DNA from: a bacterium
GTDB taxonomy: Bacteria > Krumholzibacteriota > Krumholzibacteriia > JACNKJ01
Direction of reading: 5' to 3'
Assembly: GCA_024231955.1 (NCBI GenBank)
Contig: JAAEPZ010000538.1
Coordinates: 499,340-563,339, forward strand
Length of the DNA: 64,000 bases
The position numbers were made by a program, and so were the translations under genes. The notes under the pieces were generated by a model. The model was not told the DNA's origin. It saw only the letters and a list, made by a program, of their open reading frames with translations, and searched no databases. Shown piece after piece: positions 1 through 9,651 of the stretch; within the stretch, counting starts at the first letter, position 1, and each line of letters starts with the position of its first letter.

Positions 1-1
1 G

Positions 2-1624
2 ATGGAGGTCATGATCTACCTGACCAATGCCCTGTCCGGCGACACGGATATCGATGATCTCGGTGATCAGGAGGAGTTGCAGGCGGGGATGGACGGGTAT
101 ATCACCGATCCGCTCAACCCCGATTCCGATTCCGATACCCTGGGCGATGGCGTCGAGAGCAGTCTCGGCACCAACCCGAATCTGGCCGACAGCGACGGGG
201 ACGGCATGGAGGACGCGGAGGAGGTGGCTTACGGCACGAACCCGACAATGTCGGATACCGATCTGGATGGGTTAGGCGATCTCAATGAGATCACCGCGGG
301 CACATTGCCGACGATCCCCGACACAGATGGCGATGGGGTGATCGACGGCGCGGAGCCGGCCTGGAATTCCGATACCGACGGCGACGGCACCATCAACGCG
401 CTCGACACCGACAGCGACAATGATAGTCTGGGAGATGGTGATGAGATCATGTACGGGTCCAATCCGCTACTGACCGATACGGACAACGATGGCGTTCAGG
501 ATGGCCAGGAGGTCGCTCTCGGCACTCTGCTCGTTGACGATGATACCGACGACGATGGCATTACCGATGGCAATGAACTGATGCTGGGCACCTCGCCGCT
601 CCTGATCGACACCGATCTGGACGGCCTGAGCGATGGCCAGGAGATCGGGCTGGAGTATCCCCAGGGTAACGATACGAACGAAATCTACTTTACCATCGAT
701 ACGGAAACGGCCACCACCACTCTGCCTCTGATGGCGGACACTGACGGCGATGGTCTTCTGGACGGCTTCGAGGACGCCAACCAGAATGGGATGCGCGATG
801 GCGGCGATCCCTCCGATGAAGCCACCGACTGGGGTTATGGCGGCGAATGCGACCCCAATCTGATCGATACCGATGGCGATGGTTTGAGTGATGGCTTCGA
901 ACTGGGTCAGGGTAACGATCCCCTGCTCCCCTTTACCCCTCAGGATTTGGACTGGGCTGCGGACAGTCTGGTGGTTGTCGTGAATCTCGGTACTGCCGTA
1001 ATCGATTCCATAGTTTTGACGAACACCAACGAAAGCAACAATCCGGATGTCAGTGATGGCCCCGGCACCGGTGATGTCGAAGCGGTATCCCTGGTGCTGG
1101 ACGACCTTTACTCGGCCAGCGGCAAACGCTTGCCGGCGGAATGGATCGAGATCTTCCCCGCGCAGATCTATCTGTTCCCGAGCGGCAACGACAGCATTAT
1201 CGAGGTCAAGGCGAACATGCCCCGCACGATTGCTCCGGGGATCTACGAGGGTTGGCTATCGGCCAGCGCGGCAGGCACCGTGCCGTTCTCCAAGATTCTG
1301 GTCCGCTTTGACATCTCTGGCGGCGAGCAGTTGCAGGTCACGCCGAATCCGATATACAGCGATCAAATATCGTATGCGGAGTTCAGTTTCCGAACCGAAC
1401 CCGGGCTTGAGGTTGAGATCGACCTGTACACGATGGCGACCGAAAAACTGTTCACATTGAGCAATCATATGGTCTACACGGATATATCGCAGCAGAGTCT
1501 CCGCTGGTATCTGCAGAATGATTCCGGCCGTCGCGTCGCCAGCGGTGTCTATCTGGTCGTGGCCAGGTTCACCTTGAACAACCGTACTACTGTCATCCGA
1601 GACAAAATCATGGTCGTACACTAG
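2..1624 (+). CDS. Secreted thrombospondin type-3 repeat protein with FlgD-like C-terminal domain (5' end outside window)
   Basis: The reading frame is open to the window edge, so the true start, and probably a signal peptide, lies upstream. Residues about 14-300 hold twelve copies of an Asp-rich calcium-binding motif of the form D-T/S-D-x-D-x3-D-x2-E, spaced roughly 20-30 residues apart; this is the thrombospondin type-3 pattern used as a rigid extracellular stalk. Residues 310-440 look like a beta-sandwich. The last 90 residues (from TPNPIY to KIMVVH) carry the PNP opening and the SGVYLVVARF strand of the FlgD-like Ig domain, which ends many surface proteins in FCB-type bacteria and probably acts as a sorting or anchoring module. 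A PorV-like gene starts 7 nt downstream, suggesting a cargo and outer-membrane partner. Calcium binding and export are inferred from family features. Confidence 0.8.
   Translation: MEVMIYLTNALSGDTDIDDLGDQEELQAGMDGYITDPLNPDSDSDTLGDGVESSLGTNPNLADSDGDGMEDAEEVAYGTNPTMSDTDLDGLGDLNEITAGTLPTIPDTDGDGVIDGAEPAWNSDTDGDGTINALDTDSDNDSLGDGDEIMYGSNPLLTDTDNDGVQDGQEVALGTLLVDDDTDDDGITDGNELMLGTSPLLIDTDLDGLSDGQEIGLEYPQGNDTNEIYFTIDTETATTTLPLMADTDGDGLLDGFEDANQNGMRDGGDPSDEATDWGYGGECDPNLIDTDGDGLSDGFELGQGNDPLLPFTPQDLDWAADSLVVVVNLGTAVIDSIVLTNTNESNNPDVSDGPGTGDVEAVSLVLDDLYSASGKRLPAEWIEIFPAQIYLFPSGNDSIIEVKANMPRTIAPGIYEGWLSASAAGTVPFSKILVRFDISGGEQLQVTPNPIYSDQISYAEFSFRTEPGLEVEIDLYTMATEKLFTLSNHMVYTDISQQSLRWYLQNDSGRRVASGVYLVVARFTLNNRTTVIRDKIMVVH
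41..901 (+). repeat. Twelve in-frame thrombospondin type-3 (calcium-binding) repeats
   Basis: Coding repeat of about 60-90 nt with the core GAT/GAC-rich block encoding DTDxDGxxDxxE. Variation between copies is mostly in the linker. It lies within the secreted protein above and is a protein repeat, not a DNA-level element. Confidence 0.8.
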
Positions 1625-1631
1625 GAGAACC

Positions 1632-3092
1632 ATGAATACCAAACGATACAACATATTGCTGGCGCTCTTCATTGTCCTGTTCTTTGCCCTGCTCGCCTTG
1701 ACGGAAACGGGTGTGGCCGGCGGAGAATACAACGCGGACGTCGGAACAAGTCACAGCGTTGTCGGCAATCTGGGGATGGACGCATCTGCGGCCGGTCTCG
1801 GGTGGGCTGTAACCGGTGTGGATATGGGGCTCGCTGGGCTGGACTATAACCCGGCCTCCGGCGCCGAGATCTCGGGACGCAGTTTCCATCTGGCGCACCT
1901 GAACTGGGTCCTGGATTCCAGCGTCACCCGCTCGGCGCTGGCGTTGCCCTTCTGGAACGCCGGAGTCGTGAACATCAGCTTGCTCCACTTCGATCAGGGG
2001 ACGGTCGACGAGGTGCTGGAGGATGGTCTCTATACCGGCGAGCGTCTGGGAGCGCGGGACATACAGCTGGCCTTCGGGCTGGCGCGCCCCTGGGGGCCTT
2101 ACGTCAATGTCGGGCTGCGATTGACCTCCTTTCACAAGACACTGGGGTGGGAGCGGGCAACGGGCGTCATGGCCTCGGTCGGCTTGATGACCAGCGTCAA
2201 AGGCGGGGTTCGGGTCGGAGCGGCGATACTCGACTTCGGTCCTGCGGTCAGGTTCCGCGAGACCAGTGATCCCTCGCCATTGCGGATGAGCATCGGCGCC
2301 TCCCACGTGAATGATCTCAAGGGGAAATCCAGTCTGCTGACCACTTTCAACTTCGTGAGTCCGCGCGACAATTACAGCTCCTTCGGCGTCGGAACCGAGT
2401 GGAGGTTCGCCGACCTGTTCGTCCTGCGCGGCGGTTACCGCCGAACCATGGTGGAGGATGGAACCCCGGACGCCGATCGATTCTGCTATGGCTTCGGCGT
2501 CAAGCTCGAGAGTTTCCAGATGGACTATACCTTCGCCACCAAGTCCGATTTTGACAATACGCACCGCTTGTCCATCACATTCGACTTCAGCCCGCTATCG
2601 TCCCAGAGGGGAGATGATGCCATCGCCAGGACGGTCTACTCAAAGGCCGTGGCCTTCGATTCACTGCTGGTCGCAATGGATTCGGATTCTCTGGCAGCCA
2701 ACCTGAAGCGGCTGAACCCCAAACCCCTGCCGCGCCTCGTGGTGTTGCAGGGGCTCCGCTTCACCGAGGACAACACCGGCATCGACCCGATAAGCCAGCC
2801 GGAGCTTGATGAGATATTCATTCGCTTGATGAGTACGCCGGGTGTGGAGGGGATCGAAATCCAGGGGCATGTCGATGAGCCCGGCACCGCCGCCTTCAAG
2901 CAACAGCTTTCGGAGGATCGGGCCAAGGTTGTGCGCAACTACCTGGTGGAGATGGGTTATCCTTTGCGGCAGATCGCGGCTCGGGGCTTCGGCAATACGC
3001 GTCCCATGGTGTCCGGGGCTACATTGGTCGGACGCGAGGCCAATACAAGGATCGAGGTGCATTTGATTCGCCGACGTCCGCAGGGACGCTGA
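1632..3092 (+). CDS. PorV/PorQ-like outer-membrane protein fused to an OmpA peptidoglycan-binding domain
   Basis: 486 residues, ATG preceded by GGAG four bases upstream. The N-terminus is a signal peptide (hydrophobic stretch about 8-24, cleavage near residue 30). The mature start contains SAAGLGWAVTGVDMG and DYNPAS, the hallmark opening of the PorV/PorQ family of FadL-like barrels, in which PorV is the outer-membrane shuttle of type IX secretion. Residues about 30-340 would form the barrel. Residues 365-480 are an OmpA-type domain (EIQGHVDEPG, LSEDRAKVVRNYL, GFGNTRP, NTRIEVHLI) that would bind peptidoglycan. The upstream gene encodes a secreted repeat protein with a FlgD-like tail and is probably its cargo or partner. 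The fusion of the two parts is seen directly; a secretion role is inference. Confidence 0.75.
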   Translation: MNTKRYNILLALFIVLFFALLALTETGVAGGEYNADVGTSHSVVGNLGMDASAAGLGWAVTGVDMGLAGLDYNPASGAEISGRSFHLAHLNWVLDSSVTRSALALPFWNAGVVNISLLHFDQGTVDEVLEDGLYTGERLGARDIQLAFGLARPWGPYVNVGLRLTSFHKTLGWERATGVMASVGLMTSVKGGVRVGAAILDFGPAVRFRETSDPSPLRMSIGASHVNDLKGKSSLLTTFNFVSPRDNYSSFGVGTEWRFADLFVLRGGYRRTMVEDGTPDADRFCYGFGVKLESFQMDYTFATKSDFDNTHRLSITFDFSPLSSQRGDDAIARTVYSKAVAFDSLLVAMDSDSLAANLKRLNPKPLPRLVVLQGLRFTEDNTGIDPISQPELDEIFIRLMSTPGVEGIEIQGHVDEPGTAAFKQQLSEDRAKVVRNYLVEMGYPLRQIAARGFGNTRPMVSGATLVGREANTRIEVHLIRRRPQGR

Positions 3093-3121
3093 TCGGCTCC
3101 TGCGTCATGTTGCCGGATATT

Positions 3122-3156
3122 AAAAAACCGCACCTGGCCTGGCCGGGTGCGGTTTT
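3122..3156. terminator. Bidirectional rho-independent terminator
   Basis: Stem CCGCACC/GGTGCGG extended by AAAA/TTTT, 11-nt loop, with an A tract on the left and a T tract on the right. It lies between two convergent genes (stops at 3092 and 3173) and can serve both. Confidence 0.85.
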
Positions 3157-3172
3157 CGGAATACGGTGAGTC

Positions 3173-3934
3173 CTATTCCCATTTGATGCGGCGCTCGTCC
3201 GCATCGATTATCTGTAGCCCGACACCGGGCAGGGTGCAGACGATCTCCAGCTTGCCGTCCCCGTCGATATCCAGGATGTCGAACTGCTGGCCGAAGTCAC
3301 CCTCGAATTCCCACTCGAGCTGGCGGAACTGGGCATCCAACACATGCCCCGTATTGAGGACGATCTCATCGTGCCCGTCGGCATCCACATCCGCCACACG
3401 GATCATGGTCGCCGTGTATTCCTCGCTGCTGCTGAACTCCTCGATCTCCTCGTCACCGGTCATGATAACCAGATGGCCATCGGCGATCATGATGATTTCC
3501 GGCTTGGGGTCCTCATCGACATTGGCCACCGTGAAGGTGCTGATGTCCTGGTATTTGCCCTCCTGCAGCCGCCAGATATCCTTCATGTTGTCCAGATTGA
3601 TGACGAAAAGATCGCCCCGCCGAGTGGTCACTACAAGATTGGGACGCGTATTGCCGGTGCAGTCGGCCACACGAATCTCTTTGACGGGAGCCCAGACCTC
3701 CCGCTGTCTGGTGGTCTTGATCCGACCGGTGAGGATATCCCGCTCCATGAAGTAGAGGAAGCCGCGCTCGGTGCCGTAGACGAAGGAGTCGATGGTGTCG
3801 TCGATCATATCAACGGCCGGATTGCGCTCCACCAGGCTCCAGGGGGTTGAGATGTTGACCCACTTCTGGGCATGGGCGGATGAGATCAGGAGCAGGAGCA
3901 GAAGCATTGTCAGTCGGATGACCGAACGAATCAT
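3173..3934 (-). CDS. Secreted VCBS/FG-GAP-like repeat protein
   Basis: 253 residues. The chosen ATG at 3934 follows GGAGG at a 5-nt spacing; an upstream in-frame extension lacks a binding site and has no protein-like composition. The first 22 residues are a clear signal peptide (poly-Leu core, cleavage after AHA). The mature part repeats short Asp-rich units such as VANVDEDPKPEIIMI, VADVDADGHDEIV and DIDGDGKLEIV, the calcium-binding loop of FG-GAP/VCBS beta-propeller repeats. At this length it could make about four blades, a small or partial propeller, or could assemble with another protein. Substrate and partner are unknown. It is a single-gene unit, convergent with the PorV-like gene. Confidence 0.7.
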   Translation of the reverse strand: MIRSVIRLTMLLLLLLISSAHAQKWVNISTPWSLVERNPAVDMIDDTIDSFVYGTERGFLYFMERDILTGRIKTTRQREVWAPVKEIRVADCTGNTRPNLVVTTRRGDLFVINLDNMKDIWRLQEGKYQDISTFTVANVDEDPKPEIIMIADGHLVIMTGDEEIEEFSSSEEYTATMIRVADVDADGHDEIVLNTGHVLDAQFRQLEWEFEGDFGQQFDILDIDGDGKLEIVCTLPGVGLQIIDADERRIKWE

Positions 3935-4094
3935 GACAGCCTCCATCTTAGTGTGATTCGGAATGGCGATATACTGTAAAGAAGATAGCATGTCTGGAGA
4001 GGGACGCAAAGCGGCAGTCGGGACAGGGTGCCGAAAAACCGGCTTGGGACGACGACCCGCTTGCGTGAGGGGGCGGAAGATATTCTCCCTGTCG

Positions 4095-7000
4095 CTAGAA
4101 CCTCTCCATCTCCGCCAACTCCATACGCATATCCTTGAGCTCTTCACTGCGGATCCTCTTGCCGGAGAGCCAGTCATCCAGGGTTTTGAAAAGGAGTTTG
4201 GGGTTGATGGGTTTGCTGATGAAGTCATCCATCCCTGCGCGCAGACAGCTGTCCCGAGCTTCGTTCACCGCATTGGCCGTGAGGGCCAGGATGGGGATGC
4301 TGTTGTGACCATCACGCAAACGGATCTTGCGGGTGGCCTCGTATCCGTTCATGTTGGGCATGTGGCAGTCCATCAGGATCAGATCGAAATCCTGCTCTTC
4401 GGTCAACTTCAGGGCCACGACGCCATCACTGGCGATCGTGATCTCGTAGCCCTTCTTTTCGAGCATCCTGGTGATGACCTTCTGATTCACCAGATTGTCC
4501 TCGGCAACAAGAATGTGGGCGGTACAGCTCTCGTCGCTGCAGAATACGTTTTCGCCGTCGGTGAGTTGTTCACTTTCAATGGAGATCCCAAAGACGTCGC
4601 AGAGAGCTGCATGGAGCCGTTTCCGCTTGAGCGGTCGCTGTATCTGGGCGCTGATCCCGTATTGCTCCAGTTCGTCGTTGGGCAATTGGTTCGATATGTT
4701 CGATTGGGTAATCAACATGGTGTCCGCTATACTTTTGTCGGCAATCAGCTCATTGCGGAAATCCGTAAAACGGGATCTGTCGGCACCGTAGTCGAAGATC
4801 AGAATGTCGATGGGAGAACCGGATTCCCGAACTGCTCTCAGGCAATCCGGAAGTTCATTCCCGTCATCACCGTCATGATCGGTGCAGATGCATCCCCAGG
4901 CTTCCAGGCTCAAGCGTAGACATTCCCGGTTCATGGCACTTGTACTGTGGAGCATGATCCGCTTGCCGCGCAGACCCCGGGATTCGGCTTCATAGTCGAT
5001 CTGCTGCTCCTGTTTGCCGAAATCAGCAGTAAACCAGAATGTCGATCCGACAGAAACCTCGCTCTCCACACCGATCTCACCACCCATCATCTTGGCGAGT
5101 TTTTTGGATATCACCAGTCCCAGGCCCGTGCCGCCATACTCGCGGGTCGTGGATGTGTCCATCTGGGAGAAGGACTGGAACAGCCTGTTCACTCGGTGCG
5201 GCGGGATGCCGATGCCGGTGTCGGTGACCTCGAAGCGGAGTTTGATGGAGTCGCCCTGATCCTCGACCGGCATGATTCTGACCGAGACTCCACCCTTGCT
5301 CGTGAACTTGATGGCGTTGTTGGCGAGGTTGATCAGTATCTGACGAATCCGAACGGGATCACCCTTGAGCGCCGTCGGTACTGTGGGGGGCAGCAGGATG
5401 TTGAACTCGAGCGCCTTCTCCTCGATCTTGGAGTTGAGGATATCCTGAACCTCGTCCCCCAGGGTGTAGAGGTCGAAATCTATGTTCTCCAGCTCCATCT
5501 TGCCGGCTTCGATCTTCGAGAAGTCGAGGATGTCGTTGATGATGGTCAGTAGTGAATCCCCCGAGGAGGAGATCGTCTGCACATAATCCCGTTGTTCCAT
5601 ATTCAACACGGTTTCGGACAGCAGGGCCGTCATGCCGAGAATACCGTTCATCGGCGTGCGGATCTCATGGCTCATGTTGGCGAGGAAGCCACTCTTGGCC
5701 GTGTCGGCTGTCGTCGCCTCCAGAGCAAGACGATTGGCGTGCTGGATCGCCTCCTCCAGATACTCATTCATCTCCTCCAGCTCTCTCTTGGCTTCGATCA
5801 GTTTCCGCTCCCCATCCTTGATACTTGAGATGTCCAGACTGCTGCCCACGATGTGGGTGATGTCACCGGTTTCATTGCGGACCGGCGATGCAGTGCAGGT
5901 GTGCCAGATCTCACCGCCGTCGGCATCGAGAGCCCTGTATTCAAACGTGCAATGGGCCCTGTCGCCACTAATCACACCTTGCATGCTTCTGGCGACAAGT
6001 GAACGATCTTCAGCTTTGACCTGATCCGTGAAGGATTCGCCCAGTAGGGATTCAGGTGACAGACCCAGCTGTTTCCTGGAGGCGGGGGAGACGTAAGTGA
6101 ACGCTCCATCGAGAGATACGGTGAAGATGATTTCCGATGTGTTCGCCAGAATCGTCCGCATCCGGGTCTCGCTTTGCCTGACCATCTCCTCCGTGGCGGC
6201 ATGCTCATACGCCAGCGTGACCCGGGCAATATGATTGGCGAATTCGAGTAGGAAGCTGGTCTCGTCGGACTGCCAGTTCCTGAGTTCCCCCCCGGCTTCG
6301 ACAAGTATGATTCCGATACATCTGTTTGCCTGCTGGATCACCGCCCCCAGGAGAGCCTTGGTTCCGTTGTTGAGCAGATATTCAGCTGCCAGCTCCTTGA
6401 CGAGGGGATCCTTTTGCGTGTCGTGGGAGACGATGGTTCTCACCATCCCCAGCGAGGCGAAAAAGCGGGGGCAGGATTCGGCCTGGAGGGGTTGTGCAAC
6501 GGTATGGCTGCCGGAATCGGCCGTGAACAGATCAATATTGGTGAGCTGTCGCCGCTGTTCGTCCATCAGCCAGATGCTGCAATGATCCGCGTCCAGTATC
6601 TCGGAGATCAGGGTGGTGCCGTTCCGATAAATCTCCCGTATGTCGGTCGAGAAGTCCAGATTCAGATTGACCATGGTCTCCAGCGCCACATTCTGGGCGG
6701 CTCTGCGCACCAGGAGATTGTTCTCCTCCTCCTGGCGCACCTTCTCACGGGATATGTCGCGCCAGACAACCCGGGTGAGAAGCCGACCCATCATGGGGGT
6801 CAGCGATATGTGGGCTTCGACGGGGATGATTCTACCGTCATGACGGCAGCAAAGCCATTCGGCGGTTTGGGGGCCCTGATTGAGAACGCGTCTGCGCATT
6901 ACCTTGATCAGGTTCCGGGTATCCTGCCCCGTGACCTGCTTGGGAGGATGCAGGTCGATCTGTCTCATCTTGAGGAGAGTGGTCCGGTCCGGATACCTCA

Positions 7001-7490
7001 ACAGACTGACGGCGGCATCATTGCAGGCCAATACGTGTTCTCCGCCGAAAATCAGAGTCGCCATGGGGGAGGCATGGATCGCTTCGAGGTACCCCTGTTC
7101 GGCGGCACTGAGCGTGAGCGGCTCGATACGGTTTCTGATTATGTTGATGCTCAGGCGGGTCCCGACAAGTTGCTGGTTGTCGTAAACCGCATCCCATTTC
7201 AAAGAGACCGGAACGGTTGAGGAATCCTTACGCAGTATCCGCGCTGAGTGCTCTTCGCCGGAGTTGCCCCTCTCGGCCTCGGCCCTGGCTTCGACAACCA
7301 GATCCCTGTCCTGTTCGTAAATCAGGGGGAGGGGGAAATCCGGCATTGCGTGACAATCCGCAGACGAGTACCCGGTTAGATCCAGCACAACCGGATTGAT
7401 CCAGCCCAGCGCTCCGGTGGGGAGGAACAGGCTGTCCCAACCGTGCAGGGAATCGATGACCGATTGTGAGAATTCGTTTTTGTTCATCAT
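4095..7490 (-). CDS. Hybrid sensor histidine kinase (PAS-PAS-GAF-PAS-HisKA-HATPase-pseudoREC-REC)
   Basis: 1131 residues, soluble (no signal or membrane segment seen). In order: PAS-like domains about 10-120 and 135-250, GAF 275-435, PAS/PAC 450-560 ([20 protein letters not shown]), a short coiled coil, HisKA with [15 protein letters not shown] (phospho-accepting His608), HATPase with NNAIKF, DTGIGI and GGTGLGL boxes (about 710-830), a degenerate receiver (845-960) and a true receiver at the C-terminus ([12 protein letters not shown], phospho-accepting Asp1041 in LMDCHMPN, Lys in ISKPINP). Its ATG overlaps the stop of the upstream response-regulator gene by 4 nt, so the two are translationally coupled and probably form one phosphorelay. 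No HPt domain was found nearby, so the final output is unknown. The signal is likely cytoplasmic or redox/ligand via PAS/GAF. Confidence 0.9.
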   Translation of the reverse strand: MMNKNEFSQSVIDSLHGWDSLFLPTGALGWINPVVLDLTGYSSADCHAMPDFPLPLIYEQDRDLVVEARAEAERGNSGEEHSARILRKDSSTVPVSLKWDAVYDNQQLVGTRLSINIIRNRIEPLTLSAAEQGYLEAIHASPMATLIFGGEHVLACNDAAVSLLRYPDRTTLLKMRQIDLHPPKQVTGQDTRNLIKVMRRRVLNQGPQTAEWLCCRHDGRIIPVEAHISLTPMMGRLLTRVVWRDISREKVRQEEENNLLVRRAAQNVALETMVNLNLDFSTDIREIYRNGTTLISEILDADHCSIWLMDEQRRQLTNIDLFTADSGSHTVAQPLQAESCPRFFASLGMVRTIVSHDTQKDPLVKELAAEYLLNNGTKALLGAVIQQANRCIGIILVEAGGELRNWQSDETSFLLEFANHIARVTLAYEHAATEEMVRQSETRMRTILANTSEIIFTVSLDGAFTYVSPASRKQLGLSPESLLGESFTDQVKAEDRSLVARSMQGVISGDRAHCTFEYRALDADGGEIWHTCTASPVRNETGDITHIVGSSLDISSIKDGERKLIEAKRELEEMNEYLEEAIQHANRLALEATTADTAKSGFLANMSHEIRTPMNGILGMTALLSETVLNMEQRDYVQTISSSGDSLLTIINDILDFSKIEAGKMELENIDFDLYTLGDEVQDILNSKIEEKALEFNILLPPTVPTALKGDPVRIRQILINLANNAIKFTSKGGVSVRIMPVEDQGDSIKLRFEVTDTGIGIPPHRVNRLFQSFSQMDTSTTREYGGTGLGLVISKKLAKMMGGEIGVESEVSVGSTFWFTADFGKQEQQIDYEAESRGLRGKRIMLHSTSAMNRECLRLSLEAWGCICTDHDGDDGNELPDCLRAVRESGSPIDILIFDYGADRSRFTDFRNELIADKSIADTMLITQSNISNQLPNDELEQYGISAQIQRPLKRKRLHAALCDVFGISIESEQLTDGENVFCSDESCTAHILVAEDNLVNQKVITRMLEKKGYEITIASDGVVALKLTEEQDFDLILMDCHMPNMNGYEATRKIRLRDGHNSIPILALTANAVNEARDSCLRAGMDDFISKPINPKLLFKTLDDWLSGKRIRSEELKDMRMELAEMERF

Positions 7491-8398
7491 CCAACCTGGT
7501 CGAATCGCCTTTCCCTATTCAGGTCCCGATGTTGACCGTCCTCCTTCACCAACTCCCGCGTGATCAGATCGCGAAGGATCGCGGGATCGATCGGTTTCGA
7601 CGTAAAGGCATTCATCCCTGCATCAAGGCATTGCTTCCTGTTCTCGGGCAAAGCGTTGGCCGTTACGGCAATGATGGGGATCTCACTCTTGCCGGCTACG
7701 GCGATTCCGCTCCGTATCCGCCGTGTGGCCTCCAGCCCATCCATACGGGGCATCTGCACATCCATCAGAATGAGATCATGGCCACCCGCGGCCAGCATAG
7801 ACAGTGCTTCAACCCCGTTCCTCGCCAGATCCGTTGCATAGCCGAGTTTTTTCAGTATCCGCAATGCGACGATCTGGTTGATCTCATTGTCCTCGACAAG
7901 GAGAATTCGGGGAACAGGCTCCACGGTTTGTGCCGCGGAATTCGGAGTCTGATCCTCCTCTCCTGCTGTGCTTTGCGGCACGTTTGCGATGGGGCTCTCT
8001 TGAATGAATCGGGCTGTCGGCGGAAAACTTGATCCCCGTTTTACATTTCCGTTATCCGGGGCTGAGGGGGCAGTTGCCCCCCCTCTCTCCATTACTTCCG
8101 TATTGAGGTCTGTTGTTGTGAAATCTGGCCTGAGAGGTCCGTCGGATTCGCTAATTGTTGGGTCGTTTGCACAGGAACCGGTCTCTGGGCGATTCTGCGG
8201 CAGCTTTTGCCCAATGGCGCTCAGGTCTTTTCCGGCAATGCACAAATCCTGGTCAGTTCGGGGAGTCATGAACCGGGGTGAGTATCGTAAGTGTTTGCGT
8301 ACGACCTCCTTGCGCGAGCTCTCCGGTTGCGGATTTGTAACAATATCGTTGCCGGATAAAAGCTCGCTCCACCTGTTCGTTTGCATCAGTGTACCCAT
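7487..8398 (-). CDS. Response regulator with long disordered N-terminus and single C-terminal receiver domain
   Basis: 303 residues. Residues 1-165 are polar, low in hydrophobics and resemble no known domain. Residues about 168-290 form a receiver domain: [12 protein letters not shown] (acidic pocket), [12 protein letters not shown] with phospho-accepting Asp213, AVTANA, and Lys in FTSKPID. No DNA-binding output domain follows. It is the first gene of a two-gene unit with the hybrid kinase (ATGA overlap). The start is uncertain: neither the ATG at 8398 nor the one at 8386 has a good Shine-Dalgarno site. The long N-terminus may be a protein-binding tail or the relic of a larger sensor. Confidence 0.8.
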   Translation of the reverse strand: MGTLMQTNRWSELLSGNDIVTNPQPESSRKEVVRKHLRYSPRFMTPRTDQDLCIAGKDLSAIGQKLPQNRPETGSCANDPTISESDGPLRPDFTTTDLNTEVMERGGATAPSAPDNGNVKRGSSFPPTARFIQESPIANVPQSTAGEEDQTPNSAAQTVEPVPRILLVEDNEINQIVALRILKKLGYATDLARNGVEALSMLAAGGHDLILMDVQMPRMDGLEATRRIRSGIAVAGKSEIPIIAVTANALPENRKQCLDAGMNAFTSKPIDPAILRDLITRELVKEDGQHRDLNRERRFDQVG

Positions 8399-8791
8399 CC
8401 ATTGTCCGTGTTATCAGGGTGACTACGGTCGGTTTGTTTGTGACCTGTCATCCCGGACGTTAACGCAATAGTATTGCCAATGAGTCCTGATGATGTCCCG
8501 TAAGCCCTGATGGGATAACATGGTGGAGGGGTGCTCTACCCGTCACCCAGAGGTGGTTCGACGAGTTTAGCAAGTATGAATTGTTGAGGGATATTTCGAT
8601 CGAATTGAACCCATATTTATAAAAACCAGTGCTTTACAGTATCTGCTATTGACGGCATAATCGGTTCTGACTATTTGTATGTTAAGTGTAATAAGGCGCC
8701 TCCGGCTCTTCAAATCCGGGGAGCGAATGCGAGTCATTGTAATAGATGATCACTTGCGCGATTACATATGAATGCGAATGAGGGCTATAGT
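8399..8791. other. 393-nt divergent intergenic region
   Basis: It separates the minus-strand two-component pair from the plus-strand DUF4912 gene and must hold both promoters. The part near 8570-8700 is AT-richer than the surroundings. A possible plus-strand promoter is TTGACG (8649-8654), 17-nt spacer, TATTTG (8672-8677), a weak match. No ORF, hairpin terminator or riboswitch is recognisable. Confidence 0.4.
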
Positions 8792-9646
8792 ATGAATAAC
8801 CATTCCACCAGTGAGCTGGATAAGCTGCGCGTCGCGGATCTTCGCGCACTGGCGAGGGAACATAAACTTATTGGCTATAGTCAGATGCGGAAGGCGGATC
8901 TTGTCCGCCTGGTTTCACGCCATCTGACTGCCATGGAGGAGAGCAAGAAGCAGAGTGCGGCGGAGCGCGCCAGGGCGTATGCCGAGATGTTTCCCGGCAA
9001 ACCTGTCGCGGCAAGCGGTGCATCCGCTTCGTCCACTGTCCCCGAAAAGGCGGAGCCTCTCCCGGAGCATGATCCCGGCGCCATGCGTGATGCGTCGTGG
9101 TACCCCCCCGAATTGCCCGAAGCCTATGGCGAAAACCGGATCACGCTCATGGTTCGTGATCCTCGCTGGCTGTTCTGTTACTGGGAGGTCACACCCCGTT
9201 TGCTTGCTACGGCCCGCGCCGAATTCGATGGACCCAGCCGCAAGGTGCTGCGTGTCCACATGCTCGATGCCGACGATCATGTGTTCGACGGGTGGGAGCA
9301 GGGTGTCAGCGACAGGGCAAGCAACTGGTATCTGCAGTCCAACCGTCCCGGAACGCGTTTCCGGATTGAATTGGGACTGACCGACGACTCAGGGCGCTAC
9401 ATCCGCCTGGTCATCAGCAATACGGTTGTTACGCCGATCGACTCACCCTCCGAAAAATGGAACGAGGAGTGGGTCGGCTTAAGTCGGGAAACCTGGGAAT
9501 ATCTGGAACGCGCTTCCCGCCCCTTCCCCGGCTCTCTGGCCGGGATGGATTTCTCCCGCACCGAATTGAAGCAGATGGTTGCCGCGCATATCGCCGGCTC
9601 CAACCTCAGTGCCTCCAGGCAGGCAGGAAAGTTGACTGAAAGTTGA
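8792..9646 (+). CDS. DUF4912 domain protein with N-terminal Rho-N/SAP-like motif
   Basis: 284 residues. ATG at 8792 is preferred over the in-frame ATG at 8768 because GAGGG lies 7 nt before it, while the upstream one has no binding site. Residues about 7-45 (LRVADLRALAREHKLIGYS, KADLVRLVSRHL) match the Rho termination-factor N-terminal/SAP-like helix-extended-helix fold. Residues 100-235 are DUF4912: RDPRWLFCYWEVTP and the later YLQSNRPGTRFRIELGL region. DUF4912 proteins are commonly encoded beside glycogen/GH57 genes; their biochemical role is not established, and a carbohydrate-binding role has been suggested by context. Here it overlaps or abuts the GH57 gene directly downstream, so the two are probably co-translated. 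Confidence 0.8.
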   Translation: MNNHSTSELDKLRVADLRALAREHKLIGYSQMRKADLVRLVSRHLTAMEESKKQSAAERARAYAEMFPGKPVAASGASASSTVPEKAEPLPEHDPGAMRDASWYPPELPEAYGENRITLMVRDPRWLFCYWEVTPRLLATARAEFDGPSRKVLRVHMLDADDHVFDGWEQGVSDRASNWYLQSNRPGTRFRIELGLTDDSGRYIRLVISNTVVTPIDSPSEKWNEEWVGLSRETWEYLERASRPFPGSLAGMDFSRTELKQMVAAHIAGSNLSASRQAGKLTES

Positions 9647-9651
9647 CCGAC

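Noticed and set aside
41..901. Regular Asp-codon repeats as a possible CRISPR or DNA satellite
   Set aside because: The repeats stay in frame, vary in the third base and encode calcium-binding units; the spacing is uneven.
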